Shown piece after piece: positions 28,262-37,075 of a DNA stretch of 64,000 nucleotides (position 1 is the first letter of the stretch; every line of letters begins with the position of its first letter). The stretch is from Paracoccaceae bacterium (GTDB taxonomy: Bacteria; Pseudomonadota; Alphaproteobacteria; Rhodobacterales; Rhodobacteraceae): positions 1 to 64,000 of the forward strand of contig CACBXB010000002.1 in assembly GCA_902543185.1 (NCBI GenBank), in the 5' to 3' direction. The position numbers and the translations under genes were made by a program. Under the pieces are notes generated by a model, which searched no databases, had not been told where the DNA came from, and saw nothing but the letters and a program-made list of their open reading frames with translations.

Positions 28262-28465
28262 CAGTCGAATCCCTTGGGTTAATAATTGGCATTTCAGCTT
28301 TTAAATGTTTTGCTGCGTCGCGGCAACCTGATCTTTAAAGTTGGGGTTCAAGTTAATTGAAAATAGTTGCTCAATTAAAACATATTTGGAATAAGGCCTC
28401 TGGTTAACTTCATGAAAAAAAAAAAAAATATTAATAATTTTTCAATTTATTTTAAAATTTATGCG

Positions 28466-28493
28466 TTGACTCTTTTTAGTGAGAGCTTATACC
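28466..28493 (+). promoter_or_regulatory. Candidate sigma-70 promoter for rpsD
   Basis: TTGACT (28466-28471) and TATACC (28488-28493) are separated by 16 bases, close to the vegetative consensus, and lie about 130 bases before rpsD. The upstream 100 bases are very AT-rich, including an A14 run near 28417, which could act as an UP-like element. The rest of the 28262-28465 gap shows nothing else. Confidence 0.55.
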
Positions 28494-28499
28494 GGCGCC

Positions 28500-28620
28500 T
28501 TATTGGTGTTGGTGGCCTCCGCAAGGAGTTGCCTGTCGTACTTAAGCACTAAGGTGTTAAATGTAAAAGGACAACGCCCTTCGTAACGGCTTACAGCCAC
28601 ATAAAAAGGAAGGAGACCAG
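28500..28620 (+). promoter_or_regulatory. Structured 5' leader of rpsD
   Basis: The probable untranslated leader contains GGC-CTCC-GCAA-GGAG-TT-GCC (28514-28533), a stem capped by a GNRA-type GCAA loop, and a second small stem GGC-TTACA-GCC (28588-28598). These precede a strong GGAAGGAG ribosome site. Ribosomal protein S4 is an autogenous repressor in other bacteria, so this leader may be its binding site here; that is inference. Confidence 0.4.
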
Positions 28621-28623
28621 CAG

Positions 28624-29244
28624 ATGACAAAGAGAACTGCTGCCAAACATAAAATAGACCGCCGTATGGGAGAGAACATATGGGGTAGACCAAAATCACC
28701 TGTGAACCGTAGAGAGTATGGTCCAGGACAACATGGGCAAAGAAGAAAAGCTAAGCTGTCAGATTTTGGACTACAGTTACGAGCCAAACAAAAACTAAAA
28801 GGTTACTATGGCGACTTGACCGAGAAACAGTTTAGGCGAATATACTCTGAGGCCGAACGTGTTAAGGGTGACACTGGCGAGAATTTGATTGGGTTATTAG
28901 AAAAACGCTTGGACGCTGTTGTTTACAGAGCTAAATTTGTGGCCACAATGTTTGCAGCGCGGCAGTTTGTAAACCATGGTCATGTTTTGGTGAACGGTAA
29001 ACGAGTTAATATTCCGTCCTTCCGTGTAAAAGAGGGAGACGTGATCGAAGTGAGAGAAAAGTCCAGACAAATCGCCGTTCTACTCGAGGCTACTCAGTTG
29101 CCAGAGAGAGATGTGCCGGAATATATTGAGGCTGATCATTCAAAAATGTCAGCAAAGTTTATTAGAACACCAAACCTTGGGGATGTTCCTTATCCCGTGA
29201 TCATGGAGCCAAATCTCGTCATCGAATACTATGCCCAAAATTAA
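28624..29244 (+). CDS. rpsD: 30S ribosomal protein S4
   Basis: A 206-residue protein, the usual length for alphaproteobacterial S4, with the S4 RNA-binding domain at about residues 95-160 ([30 protein letters not shown]). It binds 16S rRNA early in small-subunit assembly. It is a single-gene transcription unit with its own candidate promoter, leader, GGAAGGAG ribosome site and terminator. The lack of the zinc Cys cluster is normal for this lineage. Confidence 0.97.
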   Translation: MTKRTAAKHKIDRRMGENIWGRPKSPVNRREYGPGQHGQRRKAKLSDFGLQLRAKQKLKGYYGDLTEKQFRRIYSEAERVKGDTGENLIGLLEKRLDAVVYRAKFVATMFAARQFVNHGHVLVNGKRVNIPSFRVKEGDVIEVREKSRQIAVLLEATQLPERDVPEYIEADHSKMSAKFIRTPNLGDVPYPVIMEPNLVIEYYAQN

Positions 29245-29262
29245 ATTGAATTAAATTCAACG

Positions 29263-29301
29263 AAAAGGGCTGCGACGGGGTGCCGGGGCAGCCCTTTTTT
29301 T
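29263..29301 (+). terminator. Rho-independent terminator of rpsD
   Basis: An 11-bp stem, AAAAGGGCTGC paired with GCAGCCCTTTT, closes a 14-base loop and runs into seven T residues, 19 bases after the rpsD stop. Confidence 0.92.
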
Positions 29302-29359
29302 CTTCTGGAAAGAAATTTAAAGGGCTTATACAAGGTTTTATAGTTTCTGGAGATCTTGC

Positions 29360-30445
29360 ATGGTAAATATAAAACCTCAGCCAGGTATAATGAAAATTGA
29401 CCTATATAAAGGCGGGGCATCCCAATTAGAAGGACATGATAACGTAGTAAAGTTATCTTCCAATGAAAATCCTTTTGGGCCTAGCCCAAAGGCGGTAAAG
29501 GCCTATTTAGCTTCTGGAGAAGCTCTGCACCGATATCCATCAACATCTCATGGTCATTTACGAAAAGCGATATCTAAAGTTTTAGATTTACCGGAAGAAA
29601 ATATAATTTGTGGGGTTGGGAGTGATGAGATTATTTCACTATTGTGTCAGACATTTTCTGGCAAAGATGATGAAGTTATTTACACTGAACATGGCTTCGC
29701 AATGTATAAAATATCAGCACTTGCTGCCGGTGCTAAGCCAGTTGTTGTTAAAGAAGAAAGTCGTACCACTGATACCTCTAACATCCTCAGTAAGTGCAAC
29801 GAAAAAACTAAGTTAATTTTCATTGCAAACCCAAATAACCCAACTGGGACAATGATAAATTTAAAACAAATTTACGATCTTGCTACCAAAATACCAAAGC
29901 AGGCACTGCTGGTTCTAGATGGAGCTTACGCTGAATACGTAGATAATTACGATGGTGGCATCCAGTTGGTCAAAAAGATGAGAAATGTAATGATGATCAG
30001 AACTTTCTCAAAGATATATGGCTTGGGCGGCATGCGGGTTGGTTGGGGTTTTTCTTCTAAACAAGTAATTGAAGCGCTTCAAAGAGTACGGGGTCCCTTC
30101 AATCTATCTGTACCGGCATTGGCCGTAGCAGAAGCTGCGATTTACGACCAAGACTACGTGATAAAATGCAAAGAAAAAAACAATTTCACAAGAGACTGGC
30201 TGATAAAAAGTTTGCGTGAGTTAGGATTAGCATGTGATAACTCCTTTACAAACTTCGTTTTGCCGCGGTTTAAAGATCAATCACAAGCCGAACTTTGCGA
30301 CAAGTATCTGCAGTCTAAGGGTTTTATAGTGCGAAGAGTAGATGGATATAATTTGCCCGAGGCTCTACGAATAACCGTTGGGGATCAGACTACAAGCGAA
30401 AGAGTAGTAAGTTTAATTGAAGAATTTCTAGTGGGGCAAAAATGA
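29360..30445 (+). CDS. hisC: Histidinol-phosphate aminotransferase
   Basis: A 361-residue fold-type I aminotransferase: LSSNENPFGPSPKA (substrate region), IANPNNPTGT, LDGAYAEY, and the PLP Lys in RTFSKIYGLGGMRVGW. It makes histidinol phosphate and often also serves in tyrosine and phenylalanine synthesis. It overlaps the next gene, a prephenate/arogenate dehydrogenase, by four bases (ATGA), which supports an aromatic-amino-acid role as well. GGAG precedes the start. Confidence 0.9.
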   Translation: MVNIKPQPGIMKIDLYKGGASQLEGHDNVVKLSSNENPFGPSPKAVKAYLASGEALHRYPSTSHGHLRKAISKVLDLPEENIICGVGSDEIISLLCQTFSGKDDEVIYTEHGFAMYKISALAAGAKPVVVKEESRTTDTSNILSKCNEKTKLIFIANPNNPTGTMINLKQIYDLATKIPKQALLVLDGAYAEYVDNYDGGIQLVKKMRNVMMIRTFSKIYGLGGMRVGWGFSSKQVIEALQRVRGPFNLSVPALAVAEAAIYDQDYVIKCKEKNNFTRDWLIKSLRELGLACDNSFTNFVLPRFKDQSQAELCDKYLQSKGFIVRRVDGYNLPEALRITVGDQTTSERVVSLIEEFLVGQK

Positions 30446-31368
30446 GCCAAGTTTATGATCGTGTTGCCTTAATTGGCTTAGGTTTAATAGCTTCTTCGAT
30501 TTTTTGGGCGTCAAAAAGAAATAACGTTTCAGGTCACATTACAGGTTTTGCAAGGTCTGAACAAACACGGAATACGGCGAGAAAAATCAAGCTTTGTGAT
30601 GAGGTGTCTGATAACCTGGAGAATACCGTAGCTGATGCAGATTTGATTATTCTATGTGTACCTGTGGGTGCAATGGAGCAGGTAATGGTGGAAATTGCAC
30701 CATTTCTAAAGGCTGGAGCAACAATAACTGATGTTGGCTCAGTAAAAAGGGCGGTTATTGATGCTGTTGAGCCACATTTGCCAACTGGTGTGAAATTCGT
30801 TCCAGCTCATCCGCTGGCGGGCACCGAGCACTCAGGACCAGAGAGTGGTTTTGCTTCTTTATTTGATAATCGTTGGTGTTTGTTGACTGATCATAAAAGT
30901 GCAGACGAAAAAGCTCGGAATAAAGTTATGAGTTTTTGGAAAGGTTTAGGTGCTAACGTTGAATTTATGGATGCCGATCATCATGATTTGGTTCTTGCTG
31001 TAACAAGCCACGCTCCTCATCTTATTGCATATACAATGGTTGGCGTCGCCGATGATTTAGGCAAGGTTACTGACAGTGAAGTAATAAAATATTCTGCAGC
31101 GGGTTTTCGTGATTTCACTCGAATAGCTGCATCAGACCCTACAATGTGGCGTGATGTTTTTTTATCCAATAAAGAAGCAACATTAGAAATTTTGGGAAGA
31201 TTTACTGAAGAGCTTTTTGATTTACAAAGAGCCATTCGTACAGGGAATGGTGACAAATTATTGAATTATTTTTCGCATACTAGGTCTGTTCGTCGTGAAA
31301 TTATTGAGGCAGGTCAGGATACAGAGGCTCCAAATTTTGGAAGAAATATAGAACCAGATGGAGATTAA
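30442..31368 (+). CDS. tyrC: Prephenate/arogenate (cyclohexadienyl) dehydrogenase
   Basis: A 308-residue NAD(P)-dependent dehydrogenase with Rossmann motif GLGLIASSI, the catalytic His region PAHPLAGTEHSGPESG, and a helical C-terminal dimerisation domain (TSHAPHLIAYTM). It produces tyrosine or 4-hydroxyphenylpyruvate. It is coupled to hisC through an ATGA overlap, an arrangement common in Rhodobacterales. No C-terminal ACT domain is present, so feedback control may be at the active site. Confidence 0.88.
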   Translation: MSQVYDRVALIGLGLIASSIFWASKRNNVSGHITGFARSEQTRNTARKIKLCDEVSDNLENTVADADLIILCVPVGAMEQVMVEIAPFLKAGATITDVGSVKRAVIDAVEPHLPTGVKFVPAHPLAGTEHSGPESGFASLFDNRWCLLTDHKSADEKARNKVMSFWKGLGANVEFMDADHHDLVLAVTSHAPHLIAYTMVGVADDLGKVTDSEVIKYSAAGFRDFTRIAASDPTMWRDVFLSNKEATLEILGRFTEELFDLQRAIRTGNGDKLLNYFSHTRSVRREIIEAGQDTEAPNFGRNIEPDGD

Positions 31369-31413
31369 AGTTTTTAACGATATATATATATTAGCAATAA
31401 TCTCTCGGAATAT

Positions 31414-31908
31414 ATGATGAATAAAGCAATGCCGAAAGAATCTCCAGACGTCCTTTCAATGCAAGAGATACTTGAGATCCCTGGGCTTGAAATGATGAAG
31501 GGAATATTAACAGGCATTTATCCGGCTGCGCCAATAGCTAAGATCTTGAATTACAAAGTTCACGCTGTTGAGAGAGGAAGAGTGGTTTTTAGGGGTACAC
31601 CTAATTTAGATTCCCTTAACCCGATGGGCACCTTACATGGCGGATGGTATGGAACTATTTTAGATAGCGCTATGGCTTGCGCGGTAATGACAACTTTGCC
31701 TGCGGGGAAAATTCAAACGACGCTAGAATTTAAAGTGAACATTATTCGTACAATACCTTTGGGAACAACTGTTGATGCGATTGGCTCTGTTGAGCATGCC
31801 GGGAGGTCTACCGGTGTTGCTGTGGGAAGAATTGTTGATGTAGACACAGGTAAATTATACGCATCGTCTTCAACCACTTGTATTATTATGACTCCCGAAT
31901 TGAAATAA
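31414..31908 (+). CDS. PaaI-family hotdog-fold thioesterase
   Basis: A 164-residue protein whose centre holds the hotdog thioesterase motif LNPMGTLHGGWYGTILDSAMACAV (catalytic HGG) and a typical C-terminal strand (STGVAVGRIVDVDTGKLYASSS). Such enzymes hydrolyse aryl- or acyl-CoA esters. It begins 46 bases after tyrC. The substrate is unknown. Confidence 0.8.
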   Translation: MMNKAMPKESPDVLSMQEILEIPGLEMMKGILTGIYPAAPIAKILNYKVHAVERGRVVFRGTPNLDSLNPMGTLHGGWYGTILDSAMACAVMTTLPAGKIQTTLEFKVNIIRTIPLGTTVDAIGSVEHAGRSTGVAVGRIVDVDTGKLYASSSTTCIIMTPELK

Positions 31909-31972
31909 AATTTGTGGTTTTTCTAAGTATTAGTATAAATATATTTAACAAAGCTTCTTGATATATTTTTTT

Positions 31973-32134
31973 ATGCGTTACACAGCTACTTTTATATTCA
32001 TCTTAAGTTTGTCTACTTATGTTTTAGGAAAAGAGGGAATAGAGTGCCCTAACCGAGGCAATGATCCTTCTAAGTTTTGTCTTCCTGGGCAAATTTGGAA
32101 TGAGGAAATCAAAGAATGTGTTAATCTGGTATAA
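31973..32134 (+). CDS. Small secreted cysteine-containing protein (53 residues)
   Basis: An ATG-to-TAA frame of 54 codons. Residues 1-19 (MRYTATFIFILSLSTYVLG) make a signal peptide. The mature peptide has three Cys, in IECPNRG, KFCLPGQIW and KECVNLV, in a spacing reminiscent of chitin-binding or peritrophin-like modules. There is no strong ribosome site, so expression is unproven. It lies alone between the thioesterase and cupin genes; the rest of that 307-base gap holds nothing else that I can see. Confidence 0.5.
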   Translation: MRYTATFIFILSLSTYVLGKEGIECPNRGNDPSKFCLPGQIWNEEIKECVNLV

Positions 32135-32215
32135 CTGACTAATTTTAATAGTTTTGAATTATTTTGGTTTATTGGATTAGTCTCGTAAGGTTGTTGTAAT
32201 AAAATATAGGGTAAA

Positions 32216-32515
32216 ATGCGTACTACATGTTCATCAAAACTGCTTGTGGAAGATGAAAAAGTGAGGGTCACTAGATTCGACTTTGAACCGGATCAAGAAA
32301 CGGGATGGCACGTTCACCAATACGATTATGTTATTATTGCTGTAACCGAATGCTGTATGCTCTTGCAAAATCCAGACGGTACTCAAACTAGTTCGAAAGT
32401 TTCAGCTGGAAGTGCTTATAGTAGAGATACTGGTGTCCATCATAACGTGATAAATGCGTCTGAGCAAAAAATGAGCTTCATAGAAATTGAATTAAAGAAT
32501 TCTATCAGGTCATAA
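32216..32515 (+). CDS. Small cupin-domain protein
   Basis: A 99-residue single-cupin protein. The first cupin motif is GWHVHQYDYVIIAV with two candidate metal His, and the second motif is near YSRDTGVHHNVIN. Small cupins can be sugar or amino-acid binding, isomerases or dioxygenases; no specific role can be assigned. It is separate from its neighbours and convergent with the tRNA gene. Confidence 0.75.
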   Translation: MRTTCSSKLLVEDEKVRVTRFDFEPDQETGWHVHQYDYVIIAVTECCMLLQNPDGTQTSSKVSAGSAYSRDTGVHHNVINASEQKMSFIEIELKNSIRS

Positions 32516-32545
32516 AGATGGTACATGTCCATCGAGCTAGAGCAT

Positions 32546-32565
32546 ATTTTCGTTTAAACGAAAAT
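32546..32565. terminator. 20-bp perfect palindrome between cupin gene and tRNA-Thr
   Basis: ATTTTCGTTTAAACGAAAAT is its own reverse complement. It lies 30 bases after the cupin stop and 8 bases after the 3' end of the oppositely oriented tRNA, so it may serve as a bidirectional terminator. There is no long T tract and the loop must form by opening the centre, so a protein-binding site is also possible. Confidence 0.45.
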
Positions 32566-32573
32566 GGCCTTAA

Positions 32574-32648
<75 letters not shown>

Positions 32649-32765
32649 ACAATTTACGCAGTTGAACTAAACCTAAAAGTAGTGTGAGGCAAGTGAATTT
32701 TCATACAGTATAGGTGCTAAAGACGAAGTCTAGACGCAATTTACAGTATCAAGTATAGAAACTGT

Positions 32766-32912
32766 ATGCAAAGTTCAAAATCAAACAAAATTGAAACAAA
32801 TAATCGAGAAAATCGCTTAAAGGCTGCCTTGAAAGCGAATATGGCGAAAAGAAAAGCCCAAGTTAAGGCGCGAGCCTCCGCATCTTCAGACAAGTTAACT
32901 CGAAAGGATTAA
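32766..32912 (+). CDS. Small highly basic protein upstream of murA (48 residues)
   Basis: An ATG-to-TAA frame of 49 codons immediately before murA, the murA start lying two bases after the stop. The product is rich in Lys, Arg, Ala and Ser ([20 protein letters not shown]), probably a single helix with disordered ends that could touch nucleic acid. I recall a similar short basic gene before murA in other Rhodobacterales, which supports it being real, but I cannot verify that here. The function is unknown. The gap from the tRNA (32649-32765) holds nothing else. Confidence 0.6.
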   Translation: MQSSKSNKIETNNRENRLKAALKANMAKRKAQVKARASASSDKLTRKD

Positions 32913-32914
32913 AT

Positions 32915-34186
32915 TTGGACTCTATATTAGTGACAGGCAATGGCCCTTTAAATGGGAAAATTCCAATTGCTGGGGCAAAAAATGCCTGTCTAGCATTAAT
33001 GCCTGTAACACTTTTAACTGATCAACCTGTTACACTCACAAATGCTCCAATATTGAGTGATATCAAAACAGCCGAGGCTTTACTAAGTTCATTGGGTACT
33101 GAAGTTTCCTTTTTAAATGGTGGGAAAGTGCTTGTTATGTCCTCCCATAATTTAAAGTCAAGCCATGCCGACTATGACATTGTAAGAAAAATGAGAGCCT
33201 CTAACTTGGTTTTAGGACCATTACTGGCTCGTACTGGCGAAGCTGTTGTGTCATTGCCTGGCGGATGTGCAATTGGAGCTCGCCCTATGGATCTCCATAT
33301 TGGTGCTTTGGAGGCTTTAGGTGCTACCATTGAGTTAAAAGAAGGTTATTTGCACGCTAAATCTAATGGTCGATTAAAAGCGGGAACTTTCGAGATGCGC
33401 ATGGCATCTGTAGGTGCGACAGAAAATTTCATTATGGCAGCGGCTTTAGCTAATGGCACATCAGTTTTAAAAAATGCAGCTAAGGAACCTGAGATAGTTG
33501 ACCTTGTAAAATGTTTGCGATCGATGGGCGCACAAATAACAGGAGAGGGTTCAAGCACTGTGGAGATCCAAGGTGTAGATACTTTAGGCGGAACTACTCA
33601 TCCTGTGGTCGTTGATCGAATTGAACTTGGCACCTACATGATCGCTCCAGCAATGGCCGGCGGCCAGGTTGATTTGATTGGTGGAAAAAAGAATTTGTTA
33701 GGCCAGTTTTGGAACAGTCTAGAGCGCTCTGGTTTAGAGATTTCAGAAACAGCGGATGGTATAAGAGCCAAAAGGGTAAATGAGATAATTAAAGCTGTTG
33801 ATGTAAAGACTGAAGTATATCCCGGTTTTGCAACTGACTTACAAGCTCAGTTTATGGCGCTGATGTGTTTGGCTGATGGAACTAGTTTTTTGGAAGAAAC
33901 CTTATTTGAAAACAGATTTATGCATGCTCCAGAATTAATAAGAATGGGAGCAAAAATTGACGTGCAAGGTGGCATAGCGAAAGTGCAAGGTGTGTCAAAA
34001 CTAAAAGCTGCTCCTGTAATGGCAACTGATTTGCGTGCATCTGTTTCTTTGATTTTAGCGGGCTTAGCGGCAGAGGGTGAAACAAAAGTTGCCAGGGTTT
34101 ACCATCTCGACAGAGGATATGAAAATTTGGTCAGTAAATTATCTAATGTGGGTGCAAAAATAGAGAGGATCTCAGATAATGTCTGA
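32915..34186 (+). CDS. murA: UDP-N-acetylglucosamine 1-carboxyvinyltransferase
   Basis: A 423-residue enzyme for the first committed step of peptidoglycan synthesis, transferring enolpyruvate from PEP to UDP-GlcNAc. The catalytic, fosfomycin-target Cys is present in [17 protein letters not shown]. The N-terminal [17 protein letters not shown] is diagnostic. It starts at a TTG with AAAGGA seven bases upstream. It overlaps the DUF2948 gene by eight bases, a gene order typical of Rhodobacterales. Confidence 0.95.
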   Translation: MDSILVTGNGPLNGKIPIAGAKNACLALMPVTLLTDQPVTLTNAPILSDIKTAEALLSSLGTEVSFLNGGKVLVMSSHNLKSSHADYDIVRKMRASNLVLGPLLARTGEAVVSLPGGCAIGARPMDLHIGALEALGATIELKEGYLHAKSNGRLKAGTFEMRMASVGATENFIMAAALANGTSVLKNAAKEPEIVDLVKCLRSMGAQITGEGSSTVEIQGVDTLGGTTHPVVVDRIELGTYMIAPAMAGGQVDLIGGKKNLLGQFWNSLERSGLEISETADGIRAKRVNEIIKAVDVKTEVYPGFATDLQAQFMALMCLADGTSFLEETLFENRFMHAPELIRMGAKIDVQGGIAKVQGVSKLKAAPVMATDLRASVSLILAGLAAEGETKVARVYHLDRGYENLVSKLSNVGAKIERISDNV

Positions 34187-34664
34187 AGACGCTCGCTTTG
34201 AAGATGGTGAAGATAAAGTTTTAAACATTGGCGCATTTGATAAAAATGATTTGGAAATTGTATCATCTCTCATACAAGACTCAATTTTACCGGCTAGTGA
34301 AATAAAGTGGCTTTCTAAGTCAAATAAATTAGCCTTATTAATAAATAGATTTAGGTGGGAAGACAAAAGCTTAGCATTATCACAGGGCAGAAAATTAGAG
34401 CGCGTCCAATCATTGTTTATGATAAGTCATGTTAAAAATATCTCTTCGAGCGGTTTTTCTCCTAAACAAAAGGACAAAGTTTTGTCTATTTTATCCATTT
34501 CTTTTGATGGTGATGAAGGAGGTTCGGGTAGTATTTTGATTTTATTATCTGGAGATGGGGCTGTCCGAGTAGACGTGGATGCATTGGAGATAGATTTGCG
34601 CGATGTTACCATGCCCTACCTTGCACCTTCTGGACTTTTACCAGATCATAAAACTGATATATGA
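34179..34664 (+). CDS. DUF2948 family protein
   Basis: A 161-residue protein beginning [21 protein letters not shown]. It is the conserved but uncharacterised DUF2948 gene found between murA and hisD in Rhodobacterales. It shows no signal peptide or membrane segment, and the C-terminal half is acidic ([18 protein letters not shown]). It overlaps the murA stop. The function is unknown. Confidence 0.8.
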   Translation: MSEDARFEDGEDKVLNIGAFDKNDLEIVSSLIQDSILPASEIKWLSKSNKLALLINRFRWEDKSLALSQGRKLERVQSLFMISHVKNISSSGFSPKQKDKVLSILSISFDGDEGGSGSILILLSGDGAVRVDVDALEIDLRDVTMPYLAPSGLLPDHKTDI

Positions 34665-34741
34665 AAAGTTAGTTTTTTGGGAAGACTTGAGAAAATTAAA
34701 AACAGGCGCTATTTCGAGCGTTGTGGTTAAAGGAAAAATTA

Positions 34742-36049
34742 ATGCCTGTTTTTTTGAATTCATTGAATTCCAATTTTGAAAACGACTTTGAGACGCTTTT
34801 GTCAGCTAAAAGAGAAGATAGCGTCGATGTTGATTTATCTGTTAGAGAGATAATAGGCGCGGTTAAAGAAAGAGGTGATAAAGCACTTATTGATTATACC
34901 CAAAAGTTTGATGGGATTAATTTAACGTCAGATCAATTAAGGTTCACTAAGTCAGAGCTAAAGGAACAATCCGTTAAGGTAACTGACAAAGACCGCAATG
35001 CATTAGAATTGGCGGCAGCCAGAATAGAAGCTTATCATAAAAAGCAATTGCCAGATGATGCTTTTTGGACCGATGAGTGTGGAGTTGAATTAGGTTGGCG
35101 GTGGTCTCCAGTAGCTACTGCAGGATTATATGTTCCCGGAGGTTTGGCTAGTTATCCTTCTTCTGTGCTTATGAATGCTATTCCAGCTAAGGTTGCCGGC
35201 GTTAAAAGGCTAGCAATAACAGTTCCAACACCAGATAATAAAATAAACCCATTGGTTTTACTCGCAGCGCAACTATCAGGGGTAGATGAAATTTATCGGG
35301 TAGGTGGAGCGCAGGCTATTGCGGCTTTGGCCTATGGGACAAAAACAATAAAACCTGTTGATAAAATAACTGGACCAGGAAATGCCTTTGTAGCAGCGGC
35401 CAAGCGCCAGGTTTTTGGCAAAGTAGGCATTGATATGATCGCCGGACCTTCGGAGATCTTAGTTGTTGCTGATAAGACGAGTAGGCCGGATTGGATCGCT
35501 TTAGATTTATTAAGCCAGGCTGAACATGATCCAAACGCTCAATCTATCCTGATTACCGATAGTGATAGTGTTGCTCAAGCTGTTAAGGAGTGCATAGAAA
35601 AAAATTTAAAAAGCCTTTCTAGAAATGAGATAGCTGGACAAAGTTGGAGCGATAATGGTGCGATTATTAAAGTACCAGATTTTAATAAAGCGGCTGAACT
35701 TTCAAATAGAATAGCTCCAGAGCATTTAGAACTTTGCGTCGCTGACCCAGAAAGTTTAGCAAAAAAAATATCAAATGCCGGCGCTATTTTTCTTGGTCAT
35801 TGGACTCCCGAAGCCGTTAGTGATTATGTGACAGGCCCTAACCATGTATTGCCAACTGCAAGATCAGCCAGATTTAGTAGTGGTTTATCAGTAATGGATT
35901 TCCTGAAAAGGACGACGCTGGCAAAAGTATCTAGAGAGGCTCTTCTGAAAATTGGACCTTCGGCAGTAACTCTTGCTGAATCCGAAGGTTTGGAATGTCA
36001 TGGTCTATCGATAAGTGAGAGAATGAAGTCAAATTCTGAGAAATTTTGA
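34742..36049 (+). CDS. hisD: Histidinol dehydrogenase
   Basis: A 435-residue NAD- and zinc-dependent enzyme that carries out the last two steps of histidine synthesis. Diagnostic stretches are GLYVPGGLASYPSS, KITGPGNAFVAAAKRQV and GIDMIAGPSEILVVAD, with the catalytic Glu/His in NRIAPEHLEL. I set the start at the ATG at 34742 because AAAGGA lies eight bases before it; a TTG at 34721 would lie upstream of that site. Confidence 0.95.
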   Translation: MPVFLNSLNSNFENDFETLLSAKREDSVDVDLSVREIIGAVKERGDKALIDYTQKFDGINLTSDQLRFTKSELKEQSVKVTDKDRNALELAAARIEAYHKKQLPDDAFWTDECGVELGWRWSPVATAGLYVPGGLASYPSSVLMNAIPAKVAGVKRLAITVPTPDNKINPLVLLAAQLSGVDEIYRVGGAQAIAALAYGTKTIKPVDKITGPGNAFVAAAKRQVFGKVGIDMIAGPSEILVVADKTSRPDWIALDLLSQAEHDPNAQSILITDSDSVAQAVKECIEKNLKSLSRNEIAGQSWSDNGAIIKVPDFNKAAELSNRIAPEHLELCVADPESLAKKISNAGAIFLGHWTPEAVSDYVTGPNHVLPTARSARFSSGLSVMDFLKRTTLAKVSREALLKIGPSAVTLAESEGLECHGLSISERMKSNSEKF

Positions 36050-36133
36050 ACGGAACTAGTTTCGATTAAATAACAAAATTATTGTTGATCCCCTTCGAAC
36101 CCTAAACTAACTTTATTCTCTATAGGAGTAGAA

Positions 36134-36613
36134 ATGAGTTATCTTTCGAATATAGAGTTGCATGACAGAAATTCGCCCCCGCCTACACCTGAAATTGAGC
36201 AGGAGCGAAAAGTAGCTATATTCGATTTGTTAGAGAAAAATACATTTAAACTTCCGGAAAAGGTTAGTGGAGGGACTATAAATGGACCATTTAACCTAAA
36301 TTTAGCAATCAAAGATAAAAGACTTGTTTTTGACTTAGCTACGAGAGAGGGAAAAAGGGTTACGGAATTTCATCTTTCTCTTTCACCATTTAAACAAGTA
36401 GTCAAAGATTACTGGTCCATCTGCGAAAGTTATTACGATGCAGTAAAAAACCTACCACCTGGACAGATTGAAACAATTGATATGGCAAGACGAGGGATTC
36501 ATAATGAAGGTGCACGCATATTACTTGAGAGATTAGAAGATAAAGCTGAAATTGATTATGATACCTCCCGAAGATTATTTACATTAATTTGTGTACTACA
36601 TTTTGGTAGGTGA
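36134..36613 (+). CDS. UPF0262 family protein
   Basis: A 159-residue soluble protein of the conserved alphaproteobacterial UPF0262 family (start MSYLSNIELHDR; later IDMARRGIHNEGARIL and TSRRLFTLICVLHFGR). It always lies near hisD in Rhodobacterales as far as I recall. No catalytic motif is visible; the function is unknown. The next gene starts three bases after its stop. Confidence 0.82.
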   Translation: MSYLSNIELHDRNSPPPTPEIEQERKVAIFDLLEKNTFKLPEKVSGGTINGPFNLNLAIKDKRLVFDLATREGKRVTEFHLSLSPFKQVVKDYWSICESYYDAVKNLPPGQIETIDMARRGIHNEGARILLERLEDKAEIDYDTSRRLFTLICVLHFGR

Positions 36614-36616
36614 TGG

Positions 36617-37075
36617 ATGAGTAAATCGCTCCCACAATCAATATTATTTTGCTGTGATCATAATGCTGTTCGATCTCCAATGGCTGAAGGTATTATGAAA
36701 AAACTTTTTGGAACTGACACCTATGTTCAGTCAGTTGGAGTGATTAATGATCTTGAAATAGATGGTTTTTCGATAGCTGTATGTGAAGAAATCGATGTTG
36801 AACTTTCAAGGCATAGATCGAGAAGTTTTGATGAGATGGAGCAATGGGGAGATAACTTGTCTTCTTTTGACCTAATTGTAGCACTTTCGCCAGCGTCTCA
36901 AAGAAGAGCTTTGGAGCTAACGCGCTTATTTCATTTAACAGTTGAGTACTGGCAAATTCTTGATCCAACGGGTATAGGCGAGACTAGAGAAACGAAGTTA
37001 GTTTCTTACAGGCAAACCCGCGATCAAATCTTAAATAAACTAAAGGAAAAATGGGGTCAATTCGCGTTGACTTGA
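36617..37075 (+). CDS. Low-molecular-weight protein-tyrosine-phosphatase-like protein
   Basis: A 152-residue protein of the LMW-PTP/arsenate reductase fold. The P-loop CDHNAVRSPMAEG near the N-terminus has the CX5R spacing of the phosphate-binding loop. The usual DP general acid could be the DP of ILDPTGIGET. It follows UPF0262 by three bases. It could remove phosphate from protein tyrosine or act on arsenate; the family member in this conserved context is not characterised. Its 3' end overlaps the converging aminotransferase gene by 19 bases. Confidence 0.78.
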   Translation: MSKSLPQSILFCCDHNAVRSPMAEGIMKKLFGTDTYVQSVGVINDLEIDGFSIAVCEEIDVELSRHRSRSFDEMEQWGDNLSSFDLIVALSPASQRRALELTRLFHLTVEYWQILDPTGIGETRETKLVSYRQTRDQILNKLKEKWGQFALT

